This document shows, one piece after another, positions 43,612-52,671 of a stretch of 64,000 nt of DNA. The DNA lies in contig NZ_JAAGKO020000001.1 in assembly GCF_027947535.2 (NCBI RefSeq), positions 62,001 to 126,000 on the forward strand, given 5' to 3'. Within the stretch, counting starts at the first letter, position 1. Every line of letters begins with the position of its first letter. The notes under the pieces are model-generated. The model did not search any database. It saw only the letters and a program-made list of their open reading frames with translations, and had not been told where the DNA came from. Both the position numbers and the translations under genes were made by a program. Source of the DNA: Streptantibioticus silvisoli (lineage in GTDB: Bacteria; Actinomycetota; Actinomycetes; Streptomycetales; Streptomycetaceae).

Positions 43612-43675
43612 CCGGCACCGGCTTGCCGGGCCGGGCAACGGATCGGTCGGGCACCGTCGTTGGCCGGCGCCGCGT

Positions 43676-44266
43676 TCAACACGGTTGGCGCAGCCCGGCG
43701 ATGAGGAGGGCGACCAGGCGGCGCGCGTCGTAGTGGGGGTCGGTGTCGGCGCCGATGCAGAGGTTTCCGATGCCGTGCATGAGGTGCAGGGCGTCGAGGT
43801 CGGTGCGGATCTCACCGGCGGCGGTGGCGGCGGCGAGGAGCTGGGCGCACACCGGCACGAGCCGGTCGAGGAAGTAGGCGTGCAGCGTCTCGAAGCCGGC
43901 GTTGTCGTTCTGGAGTGCCGACGCGAGGCCGTGCTTGGTGACCAGGAAGTCCACGAAGTGGTCGACCCAGCGTCCGAGCGCGGCGTGCGGTGTCGGGCCG
44001 GCCGCCAGCAGGACCGGGCCGGCTTCGGCGCAGGCGTCGACCTGGTGGCGGTAGACGGCGATGACGAGGTCCGCCCGGGTGGGGAAGTGGCGGTAGATCG
44101 TGCCCATCCCGACGCCGGCCTCGGCCGCGATGTCGCGCACCGGCGCTTCCACGCCCGAGGCGACGAAGACCGTGGCGGCCGCCTCCAGCAGGGTCTGGCG
44201 GTTGCGCCGGGCGTCCTTGCGCCGTGATCCGGCGTCGCTTCCCGCACCCCGCCCGCTGTCGTCCAC
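43676..44266 (-). CDS. TetR-family transcriptional repressor
   Basis: A 196-aa repressor. The N-terminal helix-turn-helix is typical: RQTLLEAAATVFVASG, VRDIAAEAGVGMGTIYRHFPTRADL. The remaining helices form the ligand-binding core ending in LIAGLRQPC. The GTG at 44266 is chosen because GGAAGGAG stands six bases upstream. It is divergent from the hydrolase gene and two GGAAC-N3-GTTCC palindromes lie in the shared spacer, so it most likely represses both itself and the hydrolase. It converges on the biosynthetic operon's end but is not clearly part of it. Confidence 0.9.
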   Translation of the reverse strand: MDDSGRGAGSDAGSRRKDARRNRQTLLEAAATVFVASGVEAPVRDIAAEAGVGMGTIYRHFPTRADLVIAVYRHQVDACAEAGPVLLAAGPTPHAALGRWVDHFVDFLVTKHGLASALQNDNAGFETLHAYFLDRLVPVCAQLLAAATAAGEIRTDLDALHLMHGIGNLCIGADTDPHYDARRLVALLIAGLRQPC

Positions 44267-44346
44267 CGCGACGCTCCTTCCGTGACGCTGCGCATTTTGT
44301 GCTGTCGCACGCTCCGCGACGTCGCACACTCCACGACGTTGCAAAG

Positions 44347-44384
44347 CGGAACGCTGTTCCGTATTGTTAGTGGAACACGGTTCC
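44347..44384. promoter_or_regulatory. Double TetR operator
   Basis: Two palindromes with the same arms: CGGAACGCTGTTCCG at 44347-44361 and GGAACACGGTTCC at 44372-44384. Their centres are 24 bp apart. The spacer between them is the AT-rich gtattgttag, which probably contains a -10 element. Both lie in the spacer between the divergent TetR and hydrolase genes, a standard autoregulated arrangement. Confidence 0.8.
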
Positions 44385-44588
44385 GTTTCGCCCATGATGG
44401 CAGACCGGGGTACCGCGCTGCCATCGCCGTCCCGCTCCGCACGGGCGCAGCACACCCGCGGCCGGCGACGACCGGTGTCGGAACGACCGCCGAACCAGCA
44501 CCTGCCCGGCCCAGGACGCCGGCGATCCCCCCGGACTTCCGGACCACCGGGCCGAAGAACGAAGAACGAAGCTACGGAAGGCACTCCC

Positions 44589-45539
44589 ATGTCCGCATCG
44601 AACACCGCGCCTTCGCACGTGACACCGCAGAGCGTGGACGCACCCGCCACGGTGGTGTCCGCGGGGCCGATCGTCCTGTCGGCGCCGGGCCGCGGCGAGG
44701 CGCTCCAGGTCCGCGTATCCGCCCCCGCGACCGGCGGTGACCTGCCCGTCGTCGTCTTCTCGCACGGCTTCGGCTCGTCGATGAACGACTACGCGCCGCT
44801 CGCGGACTTCTGGGCCGCACACGGCTTCGTGGTCCTGCGGCCCACCCACCTCGACTCCAGGACGCTCGCCCTGCCCGCCGAGGACCCCCGCACACCGCGG
44901 ATCTGGCGCTACCGCACCGAGGACCTCCGGCGCGTACTGGACGCACTCGACGTTCTCCAGGCCCGCGTACCGGGCCTCGGCGGACGCCTCGACCACGGTC
45001 GCGTCGCGGTGGCCGGCCACTCCTGGGGAGCCCAGACGGCGAGCACGCTGCTGGGCGCGCGCGTCCTCGGCTCCGACGGCGTTCCGGGCGAGGACATGTC
45101 CGACCCCCGCGTCACGGCGGGGGTACTGCTCGCCCTGCCCGGCCTGGGCGACGACCTGACCCCGTTCGCCGCGGAGAACTTCTCCTTCATGAAGCCGTCC
45201 TTCGACCGGATGACCGCGCCGGCTCTCATCGTCGCCGGGGACCACGACCAGTCCGCGCTGTCCACCCGCGGACCCGACTGGTTCACCGACGCCTACACCC
45301 ACAGCCCGGGCAGGAAGAGCCTGCTCACGCTGTTCGGGGCGGAGCACTCGCTCGGCGGCGTCAACGGCTACGAGGCCGCCGCGACGACCGACGAGAGCCC
45401 CGCCCGCGTCGCGCTGATCCAGCGACTCACTTCGGCCTTCCTGCGCAGCGCCCTCACCCCCGGCGACACCGGCTGGCAGGCGGCGGCCACCGCGCTGCAC
45501 GAGGACCCCGACGCGCTGGGAACGCTGCACAGCAAGTAG
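44589..45539 (+). CDS. Alpha/beta hydrolase (chlorophyllase/PET-hydrolase-like fold)
   Basis: A 316-aa hydrolase without signal peptide. The oxyanion region is VVVFSHGFGSSMNDYAPLADF, the nucleophile is S145 in VAGHSWGAQT, a later acidic residue is in LIVAGDHDQSAL and the catalytic His is in FGAEHSLGG, a complete triad. The substrate is unknown; the fold suggests an ester or lipid. ATG with GGAAGG upstream. It is controlled presumably by the divergent TetR protein through the two operators in between. Confidence 0.87.
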   Translation: MSASNTAPSHVTPQSVDAPATVVSAGPIVLSAPGRGEALQVRVSAPATGGDLPVVVFSHGFGSSMNDYAPLADFWAAHGFVVLRPTHLDSRTLALPAEDPRTPRIWRYRTEDLRRVLDALDVLQARVPGLGGRLDHGRVAVAGHSWGAQTASTLLGARVLGSDGVPGEDMSDPRVTAGVLLALPGLGDDLTPFAAENFSFMKPSFDRMTAPALIVAGDHDQSALSTRGPDWFTDAYTHSPGRKSLLTLFGAEHSLGGVNGYEAAATTDESPARVALIQRLTSAFLRSALTPGDTGWQAAATALHEDPDALGTLHSK

Positions 45540-45943
45540 GCGGGTATGGCCGGGAGCGGGGGCCGTTGCACGGCGCGGATGCGGAGCGGGCCGGAGGCGA
45601 CGGTGTGCGCTGCGGATGCGCGGCGCGGGCCGGAGGCGACGGTACGCGGTGCGGTGCGGTGCGGGTGCGCGGTACTGGCAGACGGCGCGGGATGCACGGT
45701 GGCGGCAGACGGCGTGGGGGCGCGGTGCGAGTGGGCCGCGCCGGTACGGCCGCGATACCGGTGCGCGGCCCCCGCGCCTACGCGCACCGGACGGCCTCCG
45801 CCGAACCCGCTACGAGGCGGCGACCGTCCTCCCCCCGCCACTCACATCAAGCCTGACCCGTACACCTGCCGTACCGCGCTCACCGGCGGCGGCGCAGTGC
45901 TGTCCGGCACCGCCGGCATCGAGTTGGAAGGACCCACATTTCC
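45540..45943. other. G-rich spacer with short direct repeats
   Basis: A 404-base gap between the hydrolase and oxidoreductase genes. The word gcgggccggaggcgacggt occurs twice (near 45587 and 45627), and gcggtgcggt runs follow at about 45645-45670. The plus strand is strongly G-biased to about 45730. No gene, promoter or terminator could be supported. Confidence 0.5.
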
Positions 45944-46834
45944 ATGACGCCATCCCTCACTCCCCGCTTCGGGATCATGACGGCTCCCTCGCAGGTCGAC
46001 TACCACGACATCCTGCGGGTCTGGCGGGAGGCCGACGCCATCCCGGAGATCGAGCACGCGTGGCTGTTCGACCACCTCATGCCGATCGGCGGCGACCCGA
46101 ACGGGGTGGCCTACGAAGGCTGGACGCTGCTGTCGGCCCTCGCCGCGCACACCCGGCGCTTGCGTCTGGGCGTGCTGGTGACCAGCAACCGCTTCCGGCC
46201 GCCCGCGGTGCTGGCCAAGATCGCCGCGACCGTCGACGTCGTCTCCGGCGGACGGCTCGACTTCGGCATCGGCGTCGGCTCGCGCCCCGGCCACCCGGTC
46301 GCCCGGCGCGAGTACGCGGCCCACGGTCTGCCCTTCCACGACACGGCGCACGCGGTGGGCGACCTCGCCGAGGCGTGCACGGTGATCCGGCGGCTGTGGA
46401 CCGAGGCCGCGCCGTTCGACTTCGACGGCACCCACGTCCGGCTGACCGGCGCGTTCGGCAACCCCAAGCCGGTCCAGCGCCCCCACCCGCCCATCCTCAT
46501 CGGCGGACGGGCGTCCTCGACGCTGCGCGTGGTCGCCGAGCACGCCGACCTGTGGAACATCCCCGGCGGCGACATCCGCGACGCCGTCGAGCGCAGCGCG
46601 TTGCTCGACCGCTACTGCGCCGAGATCGGGCGCGACCCCGCCGCCATCACCCGTTCGATCGTGCTGCCGGTCTCCTACGACGACCCCGGCGCGACCCGGA
46701 ACGCGATCGGTGAAGCGCTCGACGCCGGTTTCCCGCACGTCATCCTCGGACTGGCACCGCCCTACCCCGACAACGTGGCCCGGTGGGTCGCCGAGGAACT
46801 GATCACCCCCTCACGCGCACACCACACGGCGTGA
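45944..46834 (+). CDS. LLM-class F420-dependent oxidoreductase
   Basis: A 296-aa luciferase-like monooxygenase-fold enzyme. The N-terminus FGIMTAPSQVDYHDILRVWREAD, the strand EHAWLFDHLMPIGGD, the segment RLRLGVLVTSNRFRPPAVLAK (in part) and SGGRLDFGIGVGSRPGHPVA with PPILIGGRASSTLRVVAEHAD mark the F420 rather than FMN branch. The substrate cannot be read from sequence. GGAAGGA lies 11 bases upstream of the ATG, a slightly long spacing. Confidence 0.9.
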   Translation: MTPSLTPRFGIMTAPSQVDYHDILRVWREADAIPEIEHAWLFDHLMPIGGDPNGVAYEGWTLLSALAAHTRRLRLGVLVTSNRFRPPAVLAKIAATVDVVSGGRLDFGIGVGSRPGHPVARREYAAHGLPFHDTAHAVGDLAEACTVIRRLWTEAAPFDFDGTHVRLTGAFGNPKPVQRPHPPILIGGRASSTLRVVAEHADLWNIPGGDIRDAVERSALLDRYCAEIGRDPAAITRSIVLPVSYDDPGATRNAIGEALDAGFPHVILGLAPPYPDNVARWVAEELITPSRAHHTA

Positions 46835-46949
46835 GCCCGAAGCCCGAAGAACGCCACCGCGGCCCCGGACGACCTGCCGGGCAACCGGCGCCGGCGGGGT
46901 GCGGACGAACCCGGCTCGGACCGATCCGACGGAGCCCGGACCAGGGCGG

Positions 46950-48716
46950 CTACGCACCCGCGGACCGCCGGTGGGGTCGGTGGAGTCGGTGGGGTCGGTG
47001 ACCGTACGGGTGCCGGTGCGGACGGCGGACCGGGTGGCGGTGCGGATGCCGGGCCGGGTGGTGGTGCGGGCGGCGGCGCGGACGTTGGGGCCGGTGATGG
47101 TCGGGGTGGTGGCGGTCGCGCTCGACGGTGGTGGGATCCAGTGCCGTACGGGCCGCGGTGGCACCGCCGCCGGAGACCGTCGCGGTGTTGATGACCCGAC
47201 GGGGTGCGTGCCGCCCGACGCGGACGGTGAGGGTGACGGGCGGGTACGCCGCGCCGGGGGCCAGGACGTCCTGCCGTGAGCAGGTCGGCGGGGCGAGCGT
47301 GCAGGTCCAGCCGGGGCCGCTGACGGCGGTGGCGGTCAGCCCGGCGGGGAGGGTGTCCGTGAGGGCGACGGTGGTGCCGTTGGTCGGGCCCGCGCCGGTG
47401 GTGTCGGCGACCGTGAGGGTGTAGGTGGCACCTCGCTGGCCCTGGCGGAAGTCCCCGCTGTGGGTCTTGGCGATGGTCAGCACGGGCGGGTCCGCGCACA
47501 GGCCGACCGGCAGGCTCGTGTCGCCGATGTCGCCCGTCCACTGGTTCGCCGTGCCGGCCGTGCCGGTCCCGGTGGAATTGTCCTGGCAGTCGTAGACCGT
47601 GCTGGCGTGGGCGGTGTTGCGCGTGACCCGCAGTCCGCTGTTGCCGGCGTCGATCAGGATTCCGTCGTTGCTGCTGCCGGTGACGGAGTTGCCGTCGATC
47701 AGTCCGGAGGTCTGGCCGCCGCTGACCCGGACACCGTTGAGCCGTGAGGTGATGCTGTTGCGGGTGATGCTCAGACCCGTGCTCGGTGCCCCGAACAGGC
47801 TGGTCACCCGGACGCCGGACGCGGCACCGCCGACGATGGTGTTGCTGTCGACCACCAGTCCGTCGGTGTTGCCGCCGATGAAGACGGCACTGCCCGCTGT
47901 GGGGTCGTTGGGGTCCGTGTGCGTGATGGTGTTCCCCTCGACACCGCCGCCGGTGGTGTTGACCACCACCGCGAAGTTGCCGTCGTCCACGCTGGTGTTG
48001 TCCGTGATGAGCAGGTCGCGGGAGAAGTTCGTCGTGGTTCCGGTGGTGTTCACCGCCGCGGAGCTGTGGCCGGAGAAGCTGTTCTGGGTGATGGTGGATT
48101 CGTTGGCGGGCCCGTTCGAGACGAAGACACCCGTTCCGCCGGCGGCTCCCGTCTGGTTGTCGTTCACGAAGCGGTTGTGCTCCACCAGCGTCGGACTCGC
48201 CCCGGTCGACTGGAAGTTGATGCCGTAGGTGTTGTTGGCGATGATGTTGTCGAGGAACGAGAAACCGCTGCCGCCGCCCTGGAAGGCGCTGATGCCGTCC
48301 GCGTCCTGGACGGGCGTGCCGGCGTCGCGGATGGTGAATCCGTCGATGGTCACGTTGCCGACGCCGGGCTGGACGCTGAAGTCACCGGTGGGGGAATCGA
48401 CCACCGACTCGTCGCCCACCACCGTACGGCCGGTACGGGCGTCGACGCCGGCCTGGGCCCCGAGGAAGATCAGTGGTTTGTCCACCACGACGGTCTCCGG
48501 ATACGTTCCGGCGCACACCCGGATCGTCGCGCCCGCGGTGGCGGCGTTCACCGCCGCCTGGATCGTCGCGAACTGCGGGTTCGCACACGTCGGCCCGGCG
48601 GTTCCCACCACCAGGTCGCCCGGGGCCGCGGCGACGGGGACGCAGGCACCGACCGCCAGGATCGCCACCGCCACCCCCATCGCGAACGTCGCCTGCGCGG
48701 GCAGTCGTGGAGCCAC
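46950..48716 (-). CDS. Secreted right-handed beta-helix protein with DUF11 domain
   Basis: A 588-aa exported protein. The GTG at 48716 has AAGGACGG upstream and gives a signal peptide (core AMGVAVAILAVGACVPVAAA). Residues about 40-440 are parallel beta-helix repeats rich in Asn/Gly/Thr turns (DGFTIRDAG, NNTYGINFQSTGAS, SNDGILIDAGNSG). Residues about 440-535 are a DUF11 domain (DTLPAGLTATAVSGPGWTC). The final about 50 residues turn abruptly into His/Arg/Pro repeats; another frame through the same DNA gives a Thr-rich tail, so a frameshift near 47130 is possible. Probably cell-surface or matrix associated; substrate unknown. Confidence 0.82.
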   Translation of the reverse strand: MAPRLPAQATFAMGVAVAILAVGACVPVAAAPGDLVVGTAGPTCANPQFATIQAAVNAATAGATIRVCAGTYPETVVVDKPLIFLGAQAGVDARTGRTVVGDESVVDSPTGDFSVQPGVGNVTIDGFTIRDAGTPVQDADGISAFQGGGSGFSFLDNIIANNTYGINFQSTGASPTLVEHNRFVNDNQTGAAGGTGVFVSNGPANESTITQNSFSGHSSAAVNTTGTTTNFSRDLLITDNTSVDDGNFAVVVNTTGGGVEGNTITHTDPNDPTAGSAVFIGGNTDGLVVDSNTIVGGAASGVRVTSLFGAPSTGLSITRNSITSRLNGVRVSGGQTSGLIDGNSVTGSSNDGILIDAGNSGLRVTRNTAHASTVYDCQDNSTGTGTAGTANQWTGDIGDTSLPVGLCADPPVLTIAKTHSGDFRQGQRGATYTLTVADTTGAGPTNGTTVALTDTLPAGLTATAVSGPGWTCTLAPPTCSRQDVLAPGAAYPPVTLTVRVGRHAPRRVINTATVSGGGATAARTALDPTTVERDRHHPDHHRPQRPRRRPHHHPARHPHRHPVRRPHRHPYGHRPHRLHRPHRRSAGA

Positions 48717-48940
48717 GGTGCACCGTCCTTGAAGGTCTCGGGCCGCTTGTGTCCCCTTCGGTGGTCCGGGGAAAACCGTGGCCCCGGGATTCCGCCCTTT
48801 TGGAGCACGGAACCATGGAGGCGGAGGCTGCTGCGAACGGCGTGTCTCCGCGAACGCGGTCGTACAGGGCTGCGTTGCACTTCGTCCGACGATCACCGAG
48901 CAGGCCGGCGTTCGCAGCACCGGCCAGGAAAGGCACGCCC

Positions 48941-49495
48941 GTGCACACGGCAGGCAACGACGACAGCTCCGGGCGGGACGGCTCCCTGCTCGACGGGATG
49001 GCCCGCGGGAGCGCGGGGGAAGCCGGACGCGGCGCTGGCGGCGGCAACGGCGGTGGGGGTGGTGGCGGCGGCGGCGTGAGTCGTCCGCGCGCAGGGACGC
49101 TGCATCATGTCGAGCTGTGGGTGCCCGACCTCGACCGTGCCGTGGTGAGTTTCGGCTGGCTGCTGGAGGCCCTGGGGCACACGCTCCACCAGGAGTGGGA
49201 CGGCGGCCGCAGTTGGCTGCTGGGAACGGCCTACCTGGTCGTCGAGCAGTCCCCGGCCCTCACCTCGGACCGGCACGAGCGGTGCCGCCCGGGCCTGAAC
49301 CACCTCGCGTTCCACGTCGAGGACAGGACGGCGGTCGACGCGCTGGCCACCGAAGCGGTGCACCACGGATGGCACTTGATGTTCGCCGACCGGCACCCGC
49401 ACGCCGGTGGCGCCGGGCACTGCGCCGCCTACCTGGAGAACGACGACGGCTTCGAGGTCGAACTCGTCGCCATCGATGCGGCACCAGATGCCTGA
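48941..49495 (+). CDS. VOC/glyoxalase-superfamily protein
   Basis: A 184-aa protein with one VOC fold from about residue 48: LHHVELWVPDLDRAVVSF (first metal-type His), GLNHLAFHVEDRTAVDAL and AAYLENDDGFEVELVAI (terminal Glu). The N-terminal 45 residues are Gly/Ser-rich and include nine consecutive glycines. The GTG at 48941 is preferred because AGGAAAGG stands seven bases upstream; a GTG at 49076 right before the domain lacks a binding site. Possible roles are thiol-drug resistance or a dioxygenase-like reaction; none is fixed by the sequence. Confidence 0.75.
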   Translation: MHTAGNDDSSGRDGSLLDGMARGSAGEAGRGAGGGNGGGGGGGGGVSRPRAGTLHHVELWVPDLDRAVVSFGWLLEALGHTLHQEWDGGRSWLLGTAYLVVEQSPALTSDRHERCRPGLNHLAFHVEDRTAVDALATEAVHHGWHLMFADRHPHAGGAGHCAAYLENDDGFEVELVAIDAAPDA

Positions 49496-49594
49496 CGCTG
49501 CGTCATATGCCGTGCCGGTACTGCCGGTTACCGACCGCCATCGCTCCATCGCCCCGGACGGCCGGCCGGCCCGACGGGAACCCCGGGGACGCCA

Positions 49595-50491
49595 TCACTC
49601 CATCGACCCCAGAATTCGGTCGAGCGTCCGCCGCCCCATCGTGCTCATCGTCGGATTGCTCTCAACGTAGTACCAGACGGCACCCATCGACTGCTCGAAG
49701 GCCCAGGCCTTCCCGCGCTCCCACTCCAGGTCGTCACAGCCCAGGGCCCGTCGCAGCACCTCACGCGGCCCCCGTTCCAGCAGGTGCCACGCGCCGACCA
49801 GATCCAGCGCGGGGTCCGCCGGGCCGAAGCCGCCGGCGTCGAGTACACCGCTGAGCCGGCCGCCGGTGACCAGTAGGTTGCCCGGAATCAAGTCACCGTG
49901 AGCCATCACGTCATCGCCCTTACGTGGCAACTCCCGCAGCCGGCACCACACCTGGCGCAACCGGGGCACGTCGAGCAGGTCCTCGCTCCGCTCGAAGCAC
50001 TCCGCCATCCACTCGTCATGGTGGGTGAGATCGCCGCCACGGCCTTCGCCGCCGAACCGCCGACCCCGCGTCCCGGCTTTCCGCAGGGCCGCGATGAACG
50101 TGGCGAGGTCGCGTGCGAAAGCGTTCGACCCGCTCGGATCGGCCTCCGACGCGACCGTTCCCGGCAGCCACGTCTGGACCGACCACGGCATGGGGTAACC
50201 GGCCCCGGGCTCCCCCAGTGCCGCGGGTTCCGGGGTGGGGAACGGCGAGACCCGTGCCAACTCCGCACTCGCCAGAGCCTCTTGTTCAAGCACCGTCCGT
50301 TTCTCGGCGGCGTCGGCCAGGCGCAGCGGAAAACGCGCCGAGAGGCCGTCCCCGATACGGAAGATCGTGTTGACCGTTCCGGACGACTTCAGGAGCCGGA
50401 TCTCCTGGTCGCCCCACTGGGGGAACTGCTCCTGGACCAGGACGGCCACGGTCTCCGCCGTCACGTCCACTTGGTCATCGTGCATGCCCAT
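49595..50491 (-). CDS. Aminoglycoside phosphotransferase-family kinase
   Basis: A 298-aa APH-fold kinase. The nucleotide-binding N-lobe opens IRLLKSSGTVNTIFRIGDGLSARFP. The catalytic loop is VMAHGDLIPGNLLV (His-Gly-Asp...Asn, about residues 194-203) and the metal Asp is in LSGVLDAGGFGPADPALDLV. These are complete, so it should be active on a small hydroxylated substrate; members include antibiotic kinases and metabolic kinases. ATG with GGAG upstream. Confidence 0.88.
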   Translation of the reverse strand: MGMHDDQVDVTAETVAVLVQEQFPQWGDQEIRLLKSSGTVNTIFRIGDGLSARFPLRLADAAEKRTVLEQEALASAELARVSPFPTPEPAALGEPGAGYPMPWSVQTWLPGTVASEADPSGSNAFARDLATFIAALRKAGTRGRRFGGEGRGGDLTHHDEWMAECFERSEDLLDVPRLRQVWCRLRELPRKGDDVMAHGDLIPGNLLVTGGRLSGVLDAGGFGPADPALDLVGAWHLLERGPREVLRRALGCDDLEWERGKAWAFEQSMGAVWYYVESNPTMSTMGRRTLDRILGSME

Positions 50492-50536
50492 GTACTCTCC
50501 GACTCCTCGGTGCCCTCGGAATGCCCCGCCCGGCCA

Positions 50537-51271
50537 TCAGCCTCGGGCCTGCGGTGCGAAGACGCCGGGTTCGTCCTGGAGGATCTGGTTGAGTGCGGCC
50601 GGGATGAGCGCCGTCATGGTCGCGGTGAGAATCGCCAGGTCCGCTCCGGCCTGGTGGGCACGGGTTGCGGCGATGTCGAAGTCGGCCGAGCCGTGCGGAG
50701 TCAGCCGGCACACCTGCGGCGTGGGCGGTTGCGTGTCCCCCTTGACGACCCGCCCGGTGCCGTCGCTGACGACCACCGTGTAACGAGCCGTCAGCTGCGG
50801 GCAGATCAGGCGTACATCGCCCGCAAGTTCGCTGAGCGGAGTCCCGGCCTTGAAGCCCTCGCAGTCGATCGTGAGGTTCACCGACAGGCCGAACTCGTAC
50901 CCGGGGCGGAGGAACAGCAGCTCCGGCAGCAGTGGCAGCGCGGACACGTGCTGCACCCGGCCGCCGAAAGCGCCGACCACCGCACAGGAATCAGCGGGGT
51001 CCGGCTGCGGTACCCGGAGCGGCAGGCGGGAGTCGAGTTCCCGGACGGCTCCGCCGATCAACGCACCTGCCTGCTCGGGCGGAACGACGGGTTCCAGGAT
51101 CGGCACTCCGGGACCGGTCGGCCCCGCCGGAGGCCCGGACTCCGCCCGCGCGCCGGCACCGGCCGGCTGTGCGTCCGCCGGCGGTGCCTGCGCGACCGCC
51201 ACCGCACAGGACACCGCACCGGCGACGACGAGCACTCCCCACCGCGACCGGCGCAACCTACGCGTACTCAC
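50537..51271 (-). CDS. Secreted protein of unknown function (DUF6801-like)
   Basis: A 244-aa exported protein. The GTG at 51271 has a perfect AGGAGG six bases upstream and yields a Sec signal (STRRLRRSRWGVLVVAGAVS to PADAQP). A Pro/Gly/Ala linker follows, then a domain with paired Cys (SCAVVGAFG; IDCEGFKAG; LICPQLTARY; QVCRLTPHG) resembling DUF6801-type actinobacterial surface proteins. No catalytic motif is visible. An ATG 18 bases further upstream is possible but has no binding site. Confidence 0.75.
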   Translation of the reverse strand: MSTRRLRRSRWGVLVVAGAVSCAVAVAQAPPADAQPAGAGARAESGPPAGPTGPGVPILEPVVPPEQAGALIGGAVRELDSRLPLRVPQPDPADSCAVVGAFGGRVQHVSALPLLPELLFLRPGYEFGLSVNLTIDCEGFKAGTPLSELAGDVRLICPQLTARYTVVVSDGTGRVVKGDTQPPTPQVCRLTPHGSADFDIAATRAHQAGADLAILTATMTALIPAALNQILQDEPGVFAPQARG

Positions 51272-51365
51272 GAACGACCTCCTGCGACCCATGGGCGGAA
51301 CTCCTGCCCACCCTCGCACCTCCAGCCGGTCGGCGCTCGGCAATCAGGGGTCGGCGGGGCGCGGT

Positions 51366-52265
51366 TCAGGCCGCGCGAACGGCGGACAGGAGCGCCGCCT
51401 CCTCATCGGTGAGGTGCAGGGTCGCCGCCGCGAGATTGTCCACGAGGTGGTCCGGGTTGCCGGTGCCGGGGATGGGCAGCACGTGGTCGCCCTGCCGGAG
51501 GGTCCATGCCAGCCGGACCCGGGCGGGCGACACGCCGTGCGCGCGGGCCACCGCGAGCACCTCACCGCTCTCGGTGCCGGTCGCCCCCGCCGCGCGCCCG
51601 TCCCCCGCGATGGAGAAGAACGGTACGAACGCGATGCGTTGCGCCGCGCAGAGCCGCACCAGTTCCTCGGCGTCCCGGGAGCCCACCCCGTACTGGTTCT
51701 GGACGCACACCACCGGCGCGATCGCCCGGGCCTCGGCGAGGTGGTGCGGCCGGACGCCGGAGACGCCGAGATGACGGATGAGGCCGGCCTCGCGCAGGTC
51801 GGCCAGGGCGCCGAAGTGTTCCGCGACGGAGTCCTGGCCCATGACGCGCAGGTTGACCAGGTCGAGGTGGTCGCGCCCGAGCTGGCGCAGGTTCTCCTCG
51901 ACCTGGCCGCGCAGCTCGTCGGGCCGCGCCGGGGCGGCCCACTCCCCCGAGGCGGTCCGGGCCGGCCCGACCTTCGTGGCGATGACGAGGTCGTCCGGGT
52001 AGGGCGACAACGCCGAGTTGATCAGCTCGTTGGCGGAGCGGAGCCGCGAGAAGTAGAACGCCGCGGTGTCGATGTGGTTGACGCCGAGTTCGACGGCCCG
52101 GCGCAACACCTCCAGCGCCCGGTCGCGGTCGCTGGGGGTGCCGAGATGGAAGGCCGCGCTCCCGGTCAGACGCATCGCGCCGAAGCCGATCCGGTTGACC
52201 TCCATGTCGCCGAGCCGCCAACTGCCCGCCGCAGCCGCGGGGCTCGTCCCGGGCGCCCTGTCCAT
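51366..52265 (-). CDS. Aldo/keto reductase
   Basis: A 299-aa NADPH-type (beta/alpha)8 reductase. Clear parts are NRIGFGAMRLTG, GVNHIDTAAFYFS (catalytic Asp and Tyr), DLVIATKVGPAR (Lys), VCVQNQYGVGSRDAEEL and LPIPGTGNPDHLVDN, the phosphate loop. The strand that normally ends in the catalytic His reads DLVNLRVM, so that residue is Arg. The ATG at 52265 is preferred because AGAGGG stands five bases upstream; another ATG lies at 52286. Confidence 0.87.
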   Translation of the reverse strand: MDRAPGTSPAAAAGSWRLGDMEVNRIGFGAMRLTGSAAFHLGTPSDRDRALEVLRRAVELGVNHIDTAAFYFSRLRSANELINSALSPYPDDLVIATKVGPARTASGEWAAPARPDELRGQVEENLRQLGRDHLDLVNLRVMGQDSVAEHFGALADLREAGLIRHLGVSGVRPHHLAEARAIAPVVCVQNQYGVGSRDAEELVRLCAAQRIAFVPFFSIAGDGRAAGATGTESGEVLAVARAHGVSPARVRLAWTLRQGDHVLPIPGTGNPDHLVDNLAAATLHLTDEEAALLSAVRAA

Positions 52266-52671
52266 CGGTTCCCTCTCACCGTTCATCCTCTTCGTTCCTC
52301 ATCCTCGTTCGTCGTTCTCGTTCGTCGTTCTCGTTCATCTTCTTCGCGAGGTGACGCGGCCCTGAACTATGCAGAGGCGACGGCCTGGAGCGAAAGGTGT
52401 GGAGGCTGGTGGGAATGTCACAGCGAAGCCAGGAACACGGGAGGTGTCCGGGGGAGTTGGAACTGGTGTCGCGGGTCGCGATTCTGCCGTTGACCGGCGG
52501 CGTCGCACCGCCTGTTCCGCCGGGGACCGAAGACAGGCTTTCCGCGAGTCGGCGGCGCCGCGGAACCGCCGCGCAGGAGACCGTGTGCCGGACTCCCACC
52601 GTGGGGGGAGAAGCGCGGTGAGCACATCTCGGGCGGCCGGCCCCGTCCGCGCCGGCGGGCCCGCAGGATTA
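52266..52671. other. Spacer with GA/CT-rich 13-bp repeats
   Basis: About 400 bases between the aldo/keto reductase start and the end of the beta-family gene. It holds three 13-bp units (ctcgttcgtcgtt and variants) at 52304-52342, which on the gene strand give a purine-rich leader before the reductase. The rest (52350-52671) codes for nothing I can support. Confidence 0.5.
52304..52342 (-). repeat. Three 13-bp repeats in reductase leader
   Basis: Units at 52304, 52317 and 52330; the third differs in its last bases. On the minus strand they form a purine-rich aacgacgaacgag tract 40-80 bases before the aldo/keto reductase start. Confidence 0.75.

Noticed and set aside
41683-44547. 954-codon minus-strand frame opposite the second ABC subunit
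   Set aside because: Only the TetR region on that strand is real, and it is in another frame.
46811-47164. Separate minus-strand Thr/Arg-rich gene at the end of the beta-helix protein
   Set aside because: More simply explained as the alternate frame of the tail of the beta-helix/DUF11 protein; noted there as a possible frameshift.
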